From assembly GCF_020171525.1 (NCBI RefSeq), contig NZ_JAIVAI010000008.1:1-64000 (forward strand): a stretch of 64,000 bases of DNA, read 5' to 3'. The translations under genes and the position numbers were made by a program. The notes under the pieces are model-generated. The model was given only the letters and a program-made list of their open reading frames with translations, was not told where the DNA came from and searched no databases. Shown in pieces: positions 8,980 through 17,822 of the stretch (positions are counted from its first letter, which is position 1; every line of letters begins with the position of its first letter). The stretch is from Halobacillus yeomjeoni. Lineage in GTDB: Bacteria > Bacillota > Bacilli > Bacillales > Halobacillaceae.

Positions 8980-9339
8980 AATTCAAAGGCTCTGTTAAAG
9001 CCTATTGTTGATATAATAGTCCCTGTCTGGGATTAGGTGTTCGGTCCGTTATTTACTCAGAGCATGGGATGGCAGGGAAAACAGTCCGCTTTCCGCGGGG
9101 AACGCTTGAGTCTCCTCGAACTTCGTTCTCCGGGGTCTCACCCCTTGTTCCTTTTTCCCGCAGGAGTCTACCTGTTTTCCCTGCCATCCCGTTCGTAGTT
9201 GGTGTACCCGACTTCGGTTATGACCTTGCCGATCCTTCTACTTTAAAGAGGCCGCCTCATACAAATTCCAGGACAGAAAGAGCTGATATGAGCTCCCATG
9301 TGAAATAACAACACCAAGCAATACCAGAGTCAATTCAAA
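8980..9339. mobile_element. Palindromic mobile repeat, copy II, with perfect 8-bp target duplication
   Basis: The element spans 8988-9331 (344 bp). It starts GGCTCTGTTA and ends with the slightly decayed inverse TACCAGAGTC. It is flanked by perfect 8-bp direct repeats AATTCAAA at 8980-8987 and 9332-9339, the footprint of transposition. Inside is a complete module 1 bounded by a perfect 19-bp inverted repeat (9066-9084 and 9172-9190), the spacer, and only the outer edge of module 2. It encodes no transposase, so it must be mobilised in trans. The remaining gap to 9432 holds nothing I recognise. Confidence 0.88.
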
Positions 9340-9432
9340 AGAAATCCAAGAGCATGTCAGTCATTTTTTTCTGCCATAACAAAGGTCAAGGACACGATAC
9401 ACCTGATCGGAAGAGGGTCTCATTCCTTGGTT

Positions 9433-10329
9433 TTAGTGGAAAGTGTTACGCAACGGCTGCTTTTGGATTTCTTTTTGATAGGCATGGATCGTATTGACGT
9501 CTCGAAAACCGTAGTACTTATAGAGGTTTTCCGCATCTTCATTTTGGACTCTAACAGAAATGGTGACCACATCAAGATTTAGAGCATGAAATGCATACTG
9601 CAGGGCGTGCTCAATAAGGGCTGAACCGATTCCTGTACCTCGTTCACCGCTTTTTACATTGACGAAGCAGATTTCTCCTTCATAGTCAGGGATGATGGTT
9701 TCGAAATAGATGTACCCCGCTATATCCCCATCTGTTTGATATCCCCATAAATGATTTCCATGTTCTTTAGATAATTTCAACATTTCCCCGGTCGTGTAGT
9801 AAGCAGCATCAGGATGGAGTCGGTCGAGACCAGGCAGGTCTTCATGCTGAATATTTACTATCGATTCGCTTTTTTGAGTCGATGGCTCATACATGCTCTT
9901 ATGAACAGCAAGTGTTTTTTCGACGTTATATAAATCGAATGAGTGTCGCTCGGCGAAGTCGACTAACTGTGTATTAGATTCAAAACAAGCCACTTTCACA
10001 AAGTTGAAATGAAGCTGAATGGTCAACGAGGCTTTGTCCCATAAACCTTCGATCACCTGCTCATGGCTGCTGCTTGAAAAAGGACCCAGCAGGCGGCATA
10101 ATTTTTCTTCAAAGAAGGGGAGGATCCCCAAGAATCCGATGATTTCATTCTGGTCCCAAGCAACATACGCTAGAGGCTCATGGAATTGAGTCAAAGTCCA
10201 AATCTGTTCGAAAATTTCGTTCGGATCTGAAGCGAGCCAGGCGACATAATGGTGGTCCTGTTCGTTCATACGGTAAAGCCATTTTGCAACAGTATGCAAG
10301 TCTTTGACTTCAAGTTCTTTTATCATCAT
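9433..10329 (-). CDS. GNAT-family N-acetyltransferase
   Basis: The C-terminal half is a GNAT fold: VKSGERGTGIGSALIEHAL carries the acetyl-CoA pyrophosphate loop (R-G-T-G-I-G), followed by ISVRVQNEDAENLYKYYGF. The N-terminal half (about residues 1-130) looks like a second, diverged GNAT domain without the loop, giving about 298 residues instead of the usual 150. The substrate is unknown. I prefer ATG at 10329 over the GTG at 10338 because AAAGGG is spaced about 8 bases before it. A terminator-like hairpin lies in its upstream region (10383-10439). Confidence 0.8.
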   Translation of the reverse strand: MMIKELEVKDLHTVAKWLYRMNEQDHHYVAWLASDPNEIFEQIWTLTQFHEPLAYVAWDQNEIIGFLGILPFFEEKLCRLLGPFSSSSHEQVIEGLWDKASLTIQLHFNFVKVACFESNTQLVDFAERHSFDLYNVEKTLAVHKSMYEPSTQKSESIVNIQHEDLPGLDRLHPDAAYYTTGEMLKLSKEHGNHLWGYQTDGDIAGYIYFETIIPDYEGEICFVNVKSGERGTGIGSALIEHALQYAFHALNLDVVTISVRVQNEDAENLYKYYGFRDVNTIHAYQKEIQKQPLRNTFH

Positions 10330-10382
10330 TACAATCACCCTTTCTTAGAATCAGGCTTCTCTCTGGAAGTTTGAAAAAACAA

Positions 10383-10439
10383 GAGGAAGGACTGTACAAA
10401 TTCCCTTCTATAAAAGGGTGAACAATATACTCCTTCCTC
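10383..10439 (-). promoter_or_regulatory. Terminator-like hairpin in the leader of the GNAT gene
   Basis: A perfect 9-bp stem (GAGGAAGGA at 10383-10391, TCCTTCCTC at 10431-10439) encloses a smaller CCCTT/AAGGG hairpin. Read on the minus strand it is followed by TTGTTTTTTC, then by the GNAT ribosome binding site about 45 bases on. That geometry fits a leader attenuator or a terminator for an unseen upstream transcript. No ligand-binding fold is recognisable. Confidence 0.4.
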
Positions 10440-10606
10440 ACCGAGAACCTCTTCATATCTTTGTATTAAAAGTTTGCCACAAATCGATTAAAAAGAGCAA
10501 GCTATTGTAGAAGGTGTTCTAACCATGCTTTATATGTCGAATTTTATGATTGATTTATGCAGGACGGGGTAAATTGAGGGTAGAGGCATGGAAAGGGAGA
10601 ATTGTT

Positions 10607-12274
10607 ATGAACAAAGGGTGGAAATACATAGCTATCTATCGAGTGACGGTCATCGTATGGATGTCTATTAAATTTTTATTGCAGATTTTCTGGTTTCAAA
10701 AGAAGAACCGGATCTGGGATCAGGTGACAAAAGATAAATGGAATGACATGTTGAAAAGACAGGCTGAAGAATATAGAGAAAAAGCGATCTCACTTGGGGG
10801 ACTGCTCATTAAATTCGGGCAGTTTCTAAGTTCAAGGGGGGACTTGCTTCCCCAATCATTCATCAAAGAACTGGAAGGTCTGGTGGACCGTGTAGAACCG
10901 GTCCCTTTCAAGTACTCTCGTCAAACGATTGAACAAGATTGGCAGTCTTCGTTGGATGAACATTTAAACTCTATAAATGAGAAGCCTGTGGCTTCCGCTT
11001 CTATTGGTGAAGTGTATAAAGGAGAGTTGAAGGACGGCACGCCTGTAGCTGTCAAAGTCCAGCGTTATCGAGTCAGAGATATCTTCAAGATGGATTTCAA
11101 GGCTTTGAGAATCGTTTTCTGGATCATCGATCGATTTACGAAATATGGAGAGAAAGCAGACTTGACCGCTTTATATCGAGAAGTGGTGAGGGTGATCAGT
11201 AACGAGCTGGATTTTCGGATGGAGTTGGAAAATGGAAACCTATTCAAGAAACGATTTATAGACTTTGAGTCTGTTTATATCCCTGAATACTATTCAGATT
11301 TGTCTACGAAACGTGTCCTTGTCATGGAGTGGATCGAAGGTGCGAAAGTAACGGACACATCTTTTATCAAAAAGCACTCTATTGATCGGGAACGTTTAGC
11401 AGAGACCCTTTTCAATTTGTGTGTCGAACAATTCCTGGAAGCCGGGATGTTCCATTCAGACCCTCACCCTGGGAACTTGATGTTGAAATCAGATGGCACC
11501 CTTGTGGTTATTGATTTCGGTATGGTCGGTGAAATAAGAAATGAAGATGTGAACTCGATACGCAGAATGATTGAAGGGTTTATTCTGGATGACTATGACC
11601 TTGTCGTGCAAGCGTTACAGGAAATGGACTTTCTCCTCGCTAACGCAGACACTGAAAAAGTGAAGAAAGTCATGAAACAAACCACGGATATGTATTTAGA
11701 AGGGAACTTTGACAAGCTGGATGCACATATGATGAATGATATCCTTGCAGATTTGCAGGAATTCATAAAAGAACAGCCTATACAACTGCCGGCTGATTAT
11801 GCCTTTTTGGGCAGGGCGACATCTATCATCGTGGGCGTGTTGAGCACGGTATACCCTCAAATTGATTTAATCAAGTGGGGGCGGCCGGTCATCAAAGAGT
11901 GGGTTTCCGGGGAAGATTCCAATTTTTCAATATACAAAAACGTAGCAAAAGAAACGATGAGACCCTTGTTGTCTTTACCAAGAGCTTTAGTTGAGTTTTT
12001 AGAAGACGGCGACAAAGAGAGAGAGTGGAAAGACAACTATCAACAAACCCAGCTCTTTCATCAATTTTACTTGTTTTATGCAATGATATCCGCTGTCCTT
12101 ATTTTTGCCGGGGTATGGGTTATACAAAGCCAGTTTTTTGGCTCCTACATGTCTCCGTTATGGACAGGAGGAGTATTATCGAGTATCGGTATCGTAGCTA
12201 TAATCTGGTGTATGATCAGTCATTTCAGAATGATTAAGAGATTACAACAAGTAAGGAGAGATAATCATGAGTGA
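10607..12274 (+). CDS. AarF/UbiB (ABC1) family atypical kinase
   Basis: The product is a 555-residue membrane-associated atypical protein kinase-like ATPase. It has the family KxGQ motif in LIKFGQFLSSRGDLLP, the alanine/glycine-rich loop SASIGEVYKGEL, a catalytic FHSDPHPGNL and the VVIDFGMVGEI metal motif. Two hydrophobic segments near the C-terminus (about residues 500-545) anchor it. UbiB relatives support ubiquinone synthesis in proteobacteria; this organism should use menaquinone, so the role is open. ATG at 10607 follows AAAGGGAG; upstream in-frame codons lack such a site. It overlaps the next gene by 8 bp, so the two are co-translated. Confidence 0.85.
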   Translation: MNKGWKYIAIYRVTVIVWMSIKFLLQIFWFQKKNRIWDQVTKDKWNDMLKRQAEEYREKAISLGGLLIKFGQFLSSRGDLLPQSFIKELEGLVDRVEPVPFKYSRQTIEQDWQSSLDEHLNSINEKPVASASIGEVYKGELKDGTPVAVKVQRYRVRDIFKMDFKALRIVFWIIDRFTKYGEKADLTALYREVVRVISNELDFRMELENGNLFKKRFIDFESVYIPEYYSDLSTKRVLVMEWIEGAKVTDTSFIKKHSIDRERLAETLFNLCVEQFLEAGMFHSDPHPGNLMLKSDGTLVVIDFGMVGEIRNEDVNSIRRMIEGFILDDYDLVVQALQEMDFLLANADTEKVKKVMKQTTDMYLEGNFDKLDAHMMNDILADLQEFIKEQPIQLPADYAFLGRATSIIVGVLSTVYPQIDLIKWGRPVIKEWVSGEDSNFSIYKNVAKETMRPLLSLPRALVEFLEDGDKEREWKDNYQQTQLFHQFYLFYAMISAVLIFAGVWVIQSQFFGSYMSPLWTGGVLSSIGIVAIIWCMISHFRMIKRLQQVRRDNHE

Positions 12275-12569
12275 CCTGTTGAAGAAAGGGTTTCTATTAG
12301 GGATCGGAGCGGCAGCAAGCGGAAAAGAGAAGTTCGAAAAAATGCTGCATGAAATGGTGAAGCGGGGAGAGGTGAGTCCATCTCAGGCTAAATCGATGAT
12401 ACAGAGCTGGATTCAAAAAGGGGAACACGTAGATAAGGACTGGAACGATTTTGCCAAAGCAAAAGTGCAGAATCACATGAAAGGACTCGGGTTCGTTTCC
12501 CAGGAAGAGTATGAAATGCTGGAAGCGAGAGTGGAGCGTCTGGAGCAGTTGTTAAACCGGCACCAATGA
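12267..12569 (+). CDS. Small phasin-like coiled-coil protein
   Basis: This 100-residue soluble protein is predicted to be almost all helix. It has a glycine-rich hydrophobic start (KKGFLLGIGAAASGKEKF), a charged middle and a C-terminal heptad coiled coil (YEMLEARVERLEQLL). It resembles the short phasin-family proteins often found next to UbiB-like kinases in Firmicutes. Its start codon lies inside the end of the ubiB-like gene, behind AAGGAG, so the two products are made together. It may tether or regulate the kinase; the function is not known. Confidence 0.72.
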   Translation: MSDLLKKGFLLGIGAAASGKEKFEKMLHEMVKRGEVSPSQAKSMIQSWIQKGEHVDKDWNDFAKAKVQNHMKGLGFVSQEEYEMLEARVERLEQLLNRHQ

Positions 12570-12570
12570 A

Positions 12571-12603
12571 AAAAGCCACAGGGTTTTAATTCCTGTGGCT
12601 TTC
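12571..12603. terminator. Bidirectional terminator between convergent genes
   Basis: A perfect 11-bp stem AAAGCCACAGG / CCTGTGGCTTT with A/T runs on both sides serves the phasin-like gene and the convergent chemoreceptor gene. Confidence 0.88.
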
Positions 12604-12605
12604 GT

Positions 12606-14306
12606 TTATTTATTCAGTTGAAACTTACTTAGAACTTGTTTAAGGCGAAGAGCCATTTCTGAAAGCTCTTGTGAATGATTGGACACCTGAAGCATTGAAT
12701 GATTCGTCTGTTGAGTGGCAGCAGTGGTTTCTTCCACACCTGCAGCAGCCTCCTCAGAACTAGCAGCAACACTTTCAATCGCTTCATTCATCGTCTGGGT
12801 TCTTTCGTGTATACCGTTGAGGTTTTCAGATATTTCACTGATTCCTTCCACCATATCAAAAATGGACTTTTGTATTTCCTCAAAGCTATGACCGGTATAT
12901 TGAATTTTTTCTTTTCCAATCTCTACTTGTTCGAATCCACTCTTCAGAGAGCCGGAAACTTCTCTTGACCCACTTTGAATGTCTTCTACGCGCTTAGTAA
13001 TGTCTCCAACGGAGTGAGAAACCTGTTCAGAAAGCTTTCGTACTTCATCTGCAACGACAGCAAACCCACGCCCATGATCACCGGCCCGAGCTGCTTCGAT
13101 TGCAGCATTCAAAGCAAGTAAGTTCGTCCGTTCAGCTATATCCTGGATGACATGAACGAGCTTTGTGATTTCTCCATATTTCAAATCTAACTGCTGAACC
13201 TTTTCCACCGCTGATTTTATGACCTCGTGGATTTCATTCATTTGGGTCACGGATGAATCCATCAATTCTTGTCCGTGATCGGTTTGTTTCATTACTTGTT
13301 GACTTTGATCTGTAATACGAATGCCAGTATCTTTTGATTGTTCAATTGTGAAGGACAACTGTTCCATCATTTCATTTAAAGTAGCTGCATCTCCTGCCTG
13401 CTGTTCAGACGAGGCCGCCAGTTCCTCCATCGTAGCAGCCACTTGCTCAGAAGACTCTTGAACTTCTTTAGACGATTGTTGAAAATCACGGCTTTGCTGG
13501 CTTACACGGTCTGAGAGCTGAGTGGTTTCCAAAAGAAGCGCTTGTAAGTTCAATTGCATCTGATTCATGGAATTATGTAAATGACCGATTTCATCCTGAC
13601 TCTCACTCTTTTCAAATTCCTCATCAAGACGTCCGGAAGCGATGGAATCAGCTCTATTGACAATTTGATTCAACCTCGCCTGAATTTGGCGGCTCACCCA
13701 GCGCATGAACAGAACTCCTACAACAAGTGCAAGAATTGCACCGATAATGAGAGTGACCAATGTTCGAGAAATGTCCTTGTTGGTTAAGAGCATATGATCT
13801 TTCATTTCTTTTTCCGTCGTTGATTGTAAGACAGACAACTCTTCTACAAGAGTAGACCGGGCAAACTGGGTTTGTCTTCGCAGGCTCTGTATTTTTTCTT
13901 GATTACTGACATTGCCTACAATCTCTTCTAAGAAAAGCTGATTGATTTCGCGGTCATGTTTGATGATCGACTGTAAAGGCTGTGAAAGTGGTGTGTCTTT
14001 AAAAATTTCCACGTACTTGTTCTGCAGCTGGGTGAAACGGTCTTTGTAGGAGTTGAATTCATCCACATAAGTGCTCCGTGGTTCTCGAATATAATCGGCA
14101 ATCCTTATATCTTTCGTGCGGGCAAGTGAAGCCATTTCCGCTATTTCAATAGAATAGATGCCACTGTTTTCGAGTTGATCGACCTGTTGTTTTGCTTGGT
14201 TGAGCTGGAGAGCAACAAACAATACAACGATAGTAATAAGTAAGATTGTTGTGCTGAAAGCTGCAGCGTATTTCATTCGTAAATTAAGTCTGTTCCATAA
14301 TTTCAT
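12606..14306 (-). CDS. Methyl-accepting chemotaxis protein
   Basis: This transmembrane chemoreceptor has a first membrane helix near residues 12-32, an extracytoplasmic helical domain of about 150 residues (four-helix-bundle type, no Cache signature seen), a second helix near 185-205, a HAMP domain, and a long signalling coiled coil. The hairpin tip [20 protein letters not shown], which contacts CheA and CheW, is intact. Glutamine/glutamate-rich methylation segments flank it. The ATG at 14306 is preferred because the TGAGG ribosome binding site sits 6 bases before it and overlaps the upstream GTG at 14318. The ligand is unknown. It is a single gene away from other chemotaxis genes. Confidence 0.9.
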   Translation of the reverse strand: MKLWNRLNLRMKYAAAFSTTILLITIVVLFVALQLNQAKQQVDQLENSGIYSIEIAEMASLARTKDIRIADYIREPRSTYVDEFNSYKDRFTQLQNKYVEIFKDTPLSQPLQSIIKHDREINQLFLEEIVGNVSNQEKIQSLRRQTQFARSTLVEELSVLQSTTEKEMKDHMLLTNKDISRTLVTLIIGAILALVVGVLFMRWVSRQIQARLNQIVNRADSIASGRLDEEFEKSESQDEIGHLHNSMNQMQLNLQALLLETTQLSDRVSQQSRDFQQSSKEVQESSEQVAATMEELAASSEQQAGDAATLNEMMEQLSFTIEQSKDTGIRITDQSQQVMKQTDHGQELMDSSVTQMNEIHEVIKSAVEKVQQLDLKYGEITKLVHVIQDIAERTNLLALNAAIEAARAGDHGRGFAVVADEVRKLSEQVSHSVGDITKRVEDIQSGSREVSGSLKSGFEQVEIGKEKIQYTGHSFEEIQKSIFDMVEGISEISENLNGIHERTQTMNEAIESVAASSEEAAAGVEETTAATQQTNHSMLQVSNHSQELSEMALRLKQVLSKFQLNK

Positions 14307-14457
14307 CTTTTTCCTCACCTCATCTTCATCTATTTATTCTATCGGAAGAAAACGTTTCATTTATAGCTGAACAGGCAATAAACCACTAGGAAGTTTATTG
14401 CCGAATTAGAGCGTGAAGCTTTATAAGAGCAAAAATATTAAATAGAGGTTGAGTGAA

Positions 14458-15171
14458 ATGAGGATATTTAGCCTGCTTTCCCTGTTTCTTTTGACTGGAT
14501 GTAATTTAAGGGTCTTGAACCCGAAGTCAGATACGGCAGATAAAATTACAAACTTGATCTACCTGAGTTTTGGATTGATGATGCTTGTATTTGTAGTGGT
14601 CATGATTCTTTTCGTTCATTTCCTGAAGAAATATAAAGAAACGCCTGAGAGGCTGAATGAAATTCCTGGGGACGGGAAGGAAAGTAAACGGCTGGAGGTG
14701 ACATGGACGGTCCTGCCTATTCTTCTTTTAGCAGTCTTGGCGGTTCCGACAGTCAAAGCTACTTATGATATGACATCCCAGGTATCAGGTGATGGAGGAG
14801 AGGCAAAAGCAGAAGACGCAATTACTATAGATGTAGTCGGTCGACAGTACAACTGGGAATTTACATATGAGAACGGAAAGAAATCAGTGAATGAACTAGT
14901 CCTGCCTGTTAATCAAAAGGCAGATTTCAAGTTAACCTCTGAGGATGTCATTCATTCCTTTTGGGTTCCCAAACTTTCAGGGAAAATAGATGTTCTTCCT
15001 GGAGAGGAAACGCGTCTTTCTTTCACACCACGGGAAGCAGGAGTTTATCAAGGGAAGTGTGCCGAGTTTTGTGGGGCTGAACATACACAGATGCGCTTTG
15101 AAACAAAAGTGGTCTCTCAGGCAGAATTTCAGCAATGGTTGAAGAACGGAGTAGAGGAAGAAGGTGAATGA
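14458..15171 (+). CDS. ctaC: Cytochrome c oxidase subunit II (CuA subunit, lipoprotein)
   Basis: This subunit accepts electrons from cytochrome c through a binuclear CuA centre and passes them to subunit I. The CuA ligands are in KCAEFCGAEHTQM near the C-terminus, with the upstream ligand histidine in VIHSFWVP. The N-terminus has a lipobox (LLTGC), so the mature protein should be lipid-anchored, followed by two transmembrane helices. There is no fused C-terminal cytochrome c domain (no CxxCH), unlike B. subtilis CtaC. ATG at 14458 follows AGAGG by 9 bases; the TTG at 14449 has no spacing. It is the first gene of a three-gene oxidase operon. Confidence 0.88.
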   Translation: MRIFSLLSLFLLTGCNLRVLNPKSDTADKITNLIYLSFGLMMLVFVVVMILFVHFLKKYKETPERLNEIPGDGKESKRLEVTWTVLPILLLAVLAVPTVKATYDMTSQVSGDGGEAKAEDAITIDVVGRQYNWEFTYENGKKSVNELVLPVNQKADFKLTSEDVIHSFWVPKLSGKIDVLPGEETRLSFTPREAGVYQGKCAEFCGAEHTQMRFETKVVSQAEFQQWLKNGVEEEGE

Positions 15172-15174
15172 CTA

Positions 15175-17082
15175 ATGAATGTACCATTCGTCGGACAAGT
15201 TCCATCGGATATAGTAGTGTCTTGGATTGCTTCCGCACTTATAGGTTTGTTTGTTCTTTGGTGGTTGACCAAATATAACAAATGGCCGGTGATTTGGGAG
15301 TATATTAGAACGACTCACCACCGTAAGATTGGCACGATGTATATTCTCGTGGCGATTATCTTTTTCATTCGCGGTGGTATGGATGCGTTGTTCATCCGTA
15401 CTCAGCTTGCGGTTCCTGAAAATGATTTCTGGGTGTTTCAATCACAAAAATACAATGAAGTTTTTACCACCCATGGCACAGTCATGATTTTCTTCGTAGC
15501 TATGCCTTTATTGATTGGGTTGATGAATGTTGCCGTTCCTCTCCAAATAGGAGCCAATGATTTAGCATTTCCATACTTGAATGCGGTCAGTTTCTGGTTG
15601 TTCGTTGCAGGTGGATTCATCTTCAATATGGCTTTCTTTTTCAATGCTGCACCTAATGCCGGATGGACGGCATATGCCCCTTTATCCACGGACACATTTA
15701 CAACCGGACCGAACAACAACTATTACATATTCGGACTGCAGGTTTCGGGTTTGGGTACTATTCTCACAGCCATCAATATGATTGTCACGATCTTCAGGTT
15801 GAGAGCCCCGGGAATGAAATTGAATCATATGCCTTTATTTCCCTGGGCTACATTGCTTACATCATTTTTAATCCTGATCGCTTTCCCGGTGTTGACGATC
15901 GCTTTACTATTGCTGACATTCGATCGTTATTATGGAACGTCTTTCTTTATAGGTGAAATGGGGGACCCTGTCTATTGGCAGCATTTATTTTGGATATTCG
16001 GTCATCCCGAAGTGTATATTTTGATTCTTCCTGCTTTCGGTATTTTTTCAGATATCATCTCTACATTCTCGAGAAAAAAAGTGTATGGATATACATCAAT
16101 GGTCATTGCAATCGCAATTATCGGGTTGTTGGGATTCATGGTTTGGGCACACCACATGTTTACTGTCGGCCTCGGTCCTTTGGCCAACTCTGTGTTTGCT
16201 ATTACCACCATGTTGATTGCAGTTCCTACAGGAATCAAGATATTCAATTGGCTCTTCACCATGCGGAACGGGGTTGTAAGAATTCGTACTCCGATGTTAT
16301 TTGCGCTCGGATTTATCCCCACTTTCGTTATCGGCGGTGTTACCGGAGTCATGCTGGCCGTGGCTGCCGCAGATTATCAGTATCATGATTCTTATTTTGT
16401 CGTCGCTCATTTTCATTACACTATGATAGGAGGAACTATTTTAGGTGCTTTTGCCGGCATATATTATTGGTATCCTAAAATGACAGGGAAAGTCTTGGAT
16501 GAAAAATTAGGACGGTGGCATTTCTGGTTGTTCCTGATAGGGTTTCACCTGACATTCATGCCTCAACATTTCGCAGGATTGAACGGAATGCCGCGGCGGG
16601 TTTACACCTATTCATGGGAAGACGGGATTTTCCTTTTGAACTTCATCAGCACGGTTGGTGCTTTCCTCATGGGGGCAAGCATGTTGTTTGTCGCATGGAA
16701 TTTATATAAGACACATAGATTGACGGATCCTGTCGGAGGCGACCCTTGGGACGGGAGGACGTTAGAATGGAGTGTGGGCTCTCCATCACCGGAGCATCCT
16801 TTTGAGCCGGTCAATCAGGTCGATCGTTTGGATGCGTTCTGGCATGCCAAAGTAAAAGGGGAGGAAGTCCCCAAAGCAGAGGATGCCCGCCCTTCACCAA
16901 TTGCCGTCAAAACTTTGCAGCCTGTGATTTTGTCTATCATTCTGGTATTCATGAGTATAGGGTTCATTTATCATTGGATCAGTTTACAAGTGCTGGGAGG
17001 AGCGGCGGTTATTGCTTACCTCATTATCCGTTCCATTACAGACGAACGGAAAGAGGTTTATGAGAAGGAGGAGGAAGGATGA
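15175..17082 (+). CDS. ctaD: Heme-copper terminal oxidase subunit I
   Basis: This 635-residue catalytic subunit of an aa3-type oxidase reduces O2 to water and pumps protons. Visible ligands are the low-spin heme His in THGTVMIFF, the CuB/Tyr crosslink motif GHPEVYILILPAFG, the CuB pair in WAHHMFTVG and the heme ligands in AHFHYTMIGG. The GHPE glutamate of the D channel is present. An extra N-terminal helix before TTHHRKIG and a C-terminal two-helix extension recall QoxB-type quinol oxidases, yet the partner subunit II has CuA. It lies three bases after ctaC and overlaps the subunit III gene by 4 bp. Confidence 0.93.
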   Translation: MNVPFVGQVPSDIVVSWIASALIGLFVLWWLTKYNKWPVIWEYIRTTHHRKIGTMYILVAIIFFIRGGMDALFIRTQLAVPENDFWVFQSQKYNEVFTTHGTVMIFFVAMPLLIGLMNVAVPLQIGANDLAFPYLNAVSFWLFVAGGFIFNMAFFFNAAPNAGWTAYAPLSTDTFTTGPNNNYYIFGLQVSGLGTILTAINMIVTIFRLRAPGMKLNHMPLFPWATLLTSFLILIAFPVLTIALLLLTFDRYYGTSFFIGEMGDPVYWQHLFWIFGHPEVYILILPAFGIFSDIISTFSRKKVYGYTSMVIAIAIIGLLGFMVWAHHMFTVGLGPLANSVFAITTMLIAVPTGIKIFNWLFTMRNGVVRIRTPMLFALGFIPTFVIGGVTGVMLAVAAADYQYHDSYFVVAHFHYTMIGGTILGAFAGIYYWYPKMTGKVLDEKLGRWHFWLFLIGFHLTFMPQHFAGLNGMPRRVYTYSWEDGIFLLNFISTVGAFLMGASMLFVAWNLYKTHRLTDPVGGDPWDGRTLEWSVGSPSPEHPFEPVNQVDRLDAFWHAKVKGEEVPKAEDARPSPIAVKTLQPVILSIILVFMSIGFIYHWISLQVLGGAAVIAYLIIRSITDERKEVYEKEEEG

Positions 17083-17651
17083 AACAAACATCTGATGTAT
17101 TATTTCAGGATAAAAAAATGGGTTTCTTCCTTTATCTGATTGTCGAAGCCATCATGTTTGCGGTTTTATTTGCGACATACATCATCTTCACTCCAGCTTC
17201 TCAAGGGCCCGATCCTTCAGAAGTCTACAAATGGAAGACCGTTGTATTAACTTCTGTCTTTCTGCTTTCCAGCAGCGGAACACTGTTGATTGCAGAAAAA
17301 GGATTAGAGAAAGGAAATCGTACTAAGATAGCGGCAGGGCTGATTGCTACATTTGTTTTAGGCGCAATTTTCATGGTGTTGGAAATTCATGAGTTTTATA
17401 AGTATGTTCATGAAGGATACTCAATCACTGTTAATAATTTCCTTTCTTCTTTCTATGTACTTGTCGGTCTGCATGCCTCCCACGTAGCGTTCGGATTAGG
17501 CTGGATGATTTTACTCATGGTTCAGTTCAAACAAAAGATTCCTCAACGCCTTTTTATAGAAAAACACAAGATTTTCAACTATTATTGGCATTTTGTAGAT
17601 GCGATATGGGTGTTGATCATCCTAATCGTGTATGTACCATATCTGTTCTGA
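17079..17651 (+). CDS. ctaE: Heme-copper oxidase subunit III
   Basis: This 190-residue five-helix subunit III has the expected FFLYLIVEAIMFAVLFATYI first helix and HASHVAFGLGWM and NYYWHFVDAIWV segments. It stabilises subunit I and proton entry. It starts in the ATGA overlap with ctaD after GGAGGAGGAAGG. No gene for a small subunit IV (CtaF/QoxD) follows. The operon ends at a terminator instead, so the fourth subunit is either absent or encoded elsewhere. Confidence 0.9.
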   Translation: MKQTSDVLFQDKKMGFFLYLIVEAIMFAVLFATYIIFTPASQGPDPSEVYKWKTVVLTSVFLLSSSGTLLIAEKGLEKGNRTKIAAGLIATFVLGAIFMVLEIHEFYKYVHEGYSITVNNFLSSFYVLVGLHASHVAFGLGWMILLMVQFKQKIPQRLFIEKHKIFNYYWHFVDAIWVLIILIVYVPYLF

Positions 17652-17696
17652 TAGATAAATAACGGAAGCCCCGACCATATATGGCCTGAAATAAAA

Positions 17697-17753
17697 TAAA
17701 AAAAGCAAACAAAAATGCGCCCCCTGAATGGAGGCGTTTTTTGTTTGTTTTTT
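17697..17753 (+). terminator. Terminator of the oxidase operon
   Basis: A long A/T-rich stem (AAAAAAGCAAACAAAAA ... TTTTTTGTTTGTTTTTT) is capped by a GCGCC/GGCG pair, ending in a T run. Confidence 0.8.
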
Positions 17754-17822
17754 TAATGAAATTCATAGAAATTTATATTCTACCTTCTGTTGTAAAATCC
17801 TATAATCACATCAAAACGTTTT

